A DNA stretch of 8,874 bases from Chloroflexota bacterium (GTDB taxonomy: Bacteria; Chloroflexota; Ktedonobacteria; Ktedonobacterales; Ktedonobacteraceae), in contig DAHVFL010000176.1 in NCBI GenBank assembly GCA_027316975.1, forward strand, positions 1-8,874, read 5' to 3'. Below the pieces are notes generated by a model that saw only the letters and a list, made by a program, of their open reading frames with translations, ran no database searches and was not told the origin of the DNA. Position numbers and translations under genes: made by a program. This document shows, piece by piece, positions 6,725-8,874 of this stretch (its first letter is position 1; every line of letters begins with the position of its first letter).

Positions 6725-7837
6725 TTAACAGATACGCGGTAACGGATCTCCAACCAGCATATCGAGCACGCGCATTCCTCCAATGTCGGTGCGCAAGAAA
6801 ACCATGCCCGCCGGTTCGGTCTGGACGGTGCCGATAATCGCGGCTTCACGGCCCACGGGGTGACTGCGCATAGCGGCCAGCGCCTGTTCGGCCTTGTGCG
6901 GCGCGACGATTGCCAGGAGCTTGCCTTCGTTAGCTATGGTCAGAGGGTCAAGGCCGAGAATTTCGCAGGCTCCTCGTACCTCGCCATGGACAGGAATAGC
7001 GTGTTCGTCAAGCCCGATTGAAACCTCTGAGCCTAGCGCCATCTCGTTTAGAGAAGTCGCTACGCCGCCGCGTGTCGGGTCTTTCATGCAATGCACGGCA
7101 TCGCCTGCCGCTTCGAGAAGCGAGGCTACCAGTGAATTGAGCGGCGCGGTATCGCTCTGCACGTCGGTTTCGATTTCGAGGGCTTCGCGGGCGAGCATGA
7201 TGGCGATACCGTGATCACCGATTGGGCCGCTTAACAGCACTCTGTCGCCGGGTTGCAGGCGGGTTTGTCCCAGCGGCCAGGTGGCGCGCACAATGCCTAC
7301 GCCGGCGGTGTTGATAAACAGGCCATCGGCTTTGCCGCGCTGCACCACCTTTGTATCGCCCGTGACGATGGAGACACCGGCACCGGCTGCGGCCTTCGCC
7401 ATCGATGCCACGATCTTACGCAGATCAGCGATGGGAAAACCCTCCTCCAGAATAAAGCCGACCGAGAGATAGAAGGGTTCGGCTCCCGCCATAGACAGGT
7501 CGTTAATGGTGCCATGCACGGCCAGTTTCCCGATGTCACCGCCGGGGAAGAAAAGCGGGCTGACCACGTAGGTATCGGTGGTGAAGGCCAGGCGCTGGTC
7601 TGTTCCGCTGACGGTAAAGGTGGCCGCGTCGTCCATGGGGTCAAGCATGGGATTTGAGAAAGCAGGAGCAATGACGCCCTCGATCAGGTTGTGGGTAGAT
7701 TTACCGCCACTGCCATGACTGAGGGTGATCTTCTCATCACGTAAGTAGAATTTGTGACGGCGAGCCTGCTTGGTGCGCTCGATCTTCTTCAAAATGTCAT
7801 CAATGCGCTCTGCATTGCCTGGCAGTACTGTGTCCAT
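6725..7837 (-). CDS. hypE: Hydrogenase maturation protein HypE (carbamoyl dehydratase)
   Basis: HypE takes the carbamoyl group made by HypF onto its C-terminal Cys, dehydrates it with ATP to a thiocyanate, and passes cyanide to the iron held by the HypC-HypD complex, building the Fe(CN)2CO centre of [NiFe] hydrogenases in the cytoplasm. 370 residues of the PurM/AIR-synthase type: LSHGSGGKSTH (39-49), DDAATF (69-74), VTGDTKVV (158-165), MKDPTRGG (251-258) and the diagnostic C-terminal PRIC with Cys370 last. The protein opens with about 35 residues before the HGSGG motif, more than in the E. coli protein (336 residues), and this extension is basic around 21-29. The start is well supported: AGGAGG (complement of 7843-7848) is 5 nt before the ATG. 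hypD lies 144 bp upstream on the same strand, likely in one operon, with a repeat pair between. Confidence 0.97.
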   Translation of the reverse strand: MDTVLPGNAERIDDILKKIERTKQARRHKFYLRDEKITLSHGSGGKSTHNLIEGVIAPAFSNPMLDPMDDAATFTVSGTDQRLAFTTDTYVVSPLFFPGGDIGKLAVHGTINDLSMAGAEPFYLSVGFILEEGFPIADLRKIVASMAKAAAGAGVSIVTGDTKVVQRGKADGLFINTAGVGIVRATWPLGQTRLQPGDRVLLSGPIGDHGIAIMLAREALEIETDVQSDTAPLNSLVASLLEAAGDAVHCMKDPTRGGVATSLNEMALGSEVSIGLDEHAIPVHGEVRGACEILGLDPLTIANEGKLLAIVAPHKAEQALAAMRSHPVGREAAIIGTVQTEPAGMVFLRTDIGGMRVLDMLVGDPLPRIC

Positions 7838-7866
7838 AGAAACCTCCTGCTGACTTTATTTAGGAC

Positions 7867-7927
7867 GATGGACGCCCACAAGGGTCCCCTCCCGGCTGCT
7901 CATCCACCCGCGTCCCTACGGTTTTGC
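7867..7927. repeat. 61-bp repeat, copy 1
   Basis: First of two direct copies with a 66-bp period, 58 of 61 positions identical to the copy at 7933-7993. GGACGC (7870-7875) and GCGTCC (7910-7915) form a 6-bp inverted pair near the ends, as in REP-like or tiny MITE-like units. It is GC-rich and lies wholly in the hypD-hypE gap. Confidence 0.9.
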
Positions 7928-7932
7928 TACAT

Positions 7933-7993
7933 GATGGACGCCCACTAGGGTCCCCTCCCGACCGCTCATCCACCCGCGTCCCTACGGTTTTGC
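7933..7993. repeat. 61-bp repeat, copy 2, overlapping the hypD 3' end
   Basis: Second copy, separated from the first by TACAT. It differs at three positions and has the same end pair (GGACGC 7936-7941, GCGTCC 7976-7981). Its last 12 bases (7982-7993) encode the final Ala-Lys-Pro and TAG stop of hypD on the minus strand. Confidence 0.9.
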
Positions 7994-8874
7994 CATGGGT
8001 AGAATATTGAGGCGGCTGCGCTCGGATGCCATGGAGAAGCGCCCATAGTTGTAGTACGCGGCGCAGGCTCCCTCCGGTGAAACCATGCAGGTGCCGATGG
8101 GTGTCTCCGGCGTGCAGGCGGTGCCGAACACCTTGCACTCCCAGGGCTTGATGACGCCTTTGAGCACCTCGCCGCACTGGCAGGCTTTGGGGTCTGCCAC
8201 CCGCAGACCGGGCACTTCGTAGCGCAATTCGGCATCCCAGTCGGCATACTCCGGGCGCAGCTTTAAGGCGCTGTGCGTGATGAAGCCCAGGCCGCGCCAT
8301 TCGAAGAACGGACGCAGTTCCATGGTAGCTGCCATGGCCTGCAACGCTTTCACGTTGCCCTCCTGTCGCACGACGCGGGAGTATTGGTTCTCGACCTCGG
8401 CGCGGCCCTCGTCCAGTTGTTTCACGATCATGTAAATGGACTGGATGATGTCGAGTGGCTCGAAGCCGGCGACGACGACGGGCTTATGATGGTCGCGCGC
8501 CACAAAGTTGTAGGGGCGCAAACCGATTACCATGCTGACGTGGCCCGCGCCAATGAAGGCGTCCAGGCGCAGGTCCGGCGAGTCAAGAATGGCCTTCATT
8601 GCGGGAATGATGGTGACGTGATTGCAGAAGACGGAGAAATTCTTGATGCCCTCCGCCTTCGCGCGCAAGAGGGTCACGGCGGTGGAGGGAGCGGTGGTCT
8701 CAAAACCAATGGCGAAGAAGACGACCTTGCGATCGGGATGCTGTCGAGCAAGCTTGAGAGCATCGAGCGGCGAATAGACGAAACGCACATCTGCTCCATC
8801 GGCTTTGGCGTCCAGCAGGCTGCCGTGCGAACCTGGCACGCGCATCATATCGCCAAAGGTGGTGAAGATCACAT
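7982..8874 (-). CDS. hypD: Hydrogenase maturation protein HypD (C-terminal part, runs off the window)
   Basis: HypD is the Fe-S scaffold that, with HypC, holds the iron while HypE delivers cyanide, so it assembles the Fe(CN)2CO group of [NiFe] hydrogenases. About 296 of the usual 370 or so residues are present; the N-terminal part with the GPGCPVC block lies beyond the right edge. The GTG at 8870-8872 is an internal Val (VIFTTFGDMMRVPGS), not a start. Conserved blocks follow: FFAIGFETTAPST, FCNHVTIIPAM, FIGAGHVSMVIG, PVVVAGFEPLDI, and the cluster-binding C-terminal lobe with Cys at 231, 233, 246, 253, 262 and 270 of the visible part (CQCGEVLKG, WECKVFGTAC, GTCMVSPEGACAAYY). The last three residues and the stop are made by a repeat copy. 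hypE follows 144 bp downstream; hypC is expected upstream, outside the window. Confidence 0.96.
   Translation of the reverse strand, partial: VIFTTFGDMMRVPGSHGSLLDAKADGADVRFVYSPLDALKLARQHPDRKVVFFAIGFETTAPSTAVTLLRAKAEGIKNFSVFCNHVTIIPAMKAILDSPDLRLDAFIGAGHVSMVIGLRPYNFVARDHHKPVVVAGFEPLDIIQSIYMIVKQLDEGRAEVENQYSRVVRQEGNVKALQAMAATMELRPFFEWRGLGFITHSALKLRPEYADWDAELRYEVPGLRVADPKACQCGEVLKGVIKPWECKVFGTACTPETPIGTCMVSPEGACAAYYNYGRFSMASERSRLNILPMAKP

Noticed and set aside
7867..7993. CRISPR array
   Set aside because: Only two 61-bp units with a 5-bp gap; no spacers of uniform length and no cas genes.
7860..8300. 146-residue minus-strand ORF over the hypD 3' end and the repeats
   Set aside because: Mostly a shadow frame of hypD; its tail is only the open frame of the repeats. 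Kept as an observation on the repeat, not as a gene.

Overview
The window looks like chromosomal DNA from a free-living, moderately GC-rich bacterium. The combination of a GTP-dependent PEP carboxykinase, a full-length phosphoketolase, [NiFe]-hydrogenase maturation genes, a decayed IS1341-type tnpB and dispersed-looking GC-rich intergenic repeats fits Chloroflexota, perhaps Ktedonobacteria. That placement is an inference from gene content and style; nothing in the window proves it. Translation signals are strong and regular (GGAG or AGGAGG 4-6 nt before ATG).

Layout. 1-552: the 3' part of a tnpB pseudogene running in from the left edge, broken by a one-base deletion near 229/230 and missing a RuvC aspartate, with hairpins in its 3' end. 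607-2964: phosphoketolase (xfp). 3022-4863: GTP-dependent PEP carboxykinase (pckG), with an extended -10 promoter in the 57-bp gap before it and a strong intrinsic terminator after it (4890-4928). 4929-5416: a mostly non-coding stretch holding a TATAAT box, a leader with a strong Shine-Dalgarno and an unrecognised 37-codon ORF (5062-5175). 5417-6676: an AT-richer family 4 glycosyltransferase. 6685-6713: a hairpin between convergent genes. 6725-7837 (minus): hypE. 7867-7993: two near-identical 61-bp direct repeats. 7982-8874 (minus): hypD, running off the right edge.

How the genes fit together. Phosphoketolase splits xylulose-5-P or fructose-6-P to acetyl-phosphate plus a triose or tetrose phosphate; PEP carboxykinase links oxaloacetate to PEP. 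Together they make a central-carbon block, and pckG can probably be transcribed separately as well as by read-through. HypD and HypE belong to the pathway that builds the Fe(CN)2CO group of [NiFe] hydrogenases; the gene order (hypD then hypE on the minus strand) suggests an operon whose upstream part, likely including hypC, lies beyond the right edge. The glycosyltransferase has no partner genes here.

The main genes belong to known families and no clear new multi-gene system is visible. The least explained parts are the small-ORF transcription unit at 4976-5175 and the duplicated repeat that separates hypD from hypE and supplies the hypD stop codon.
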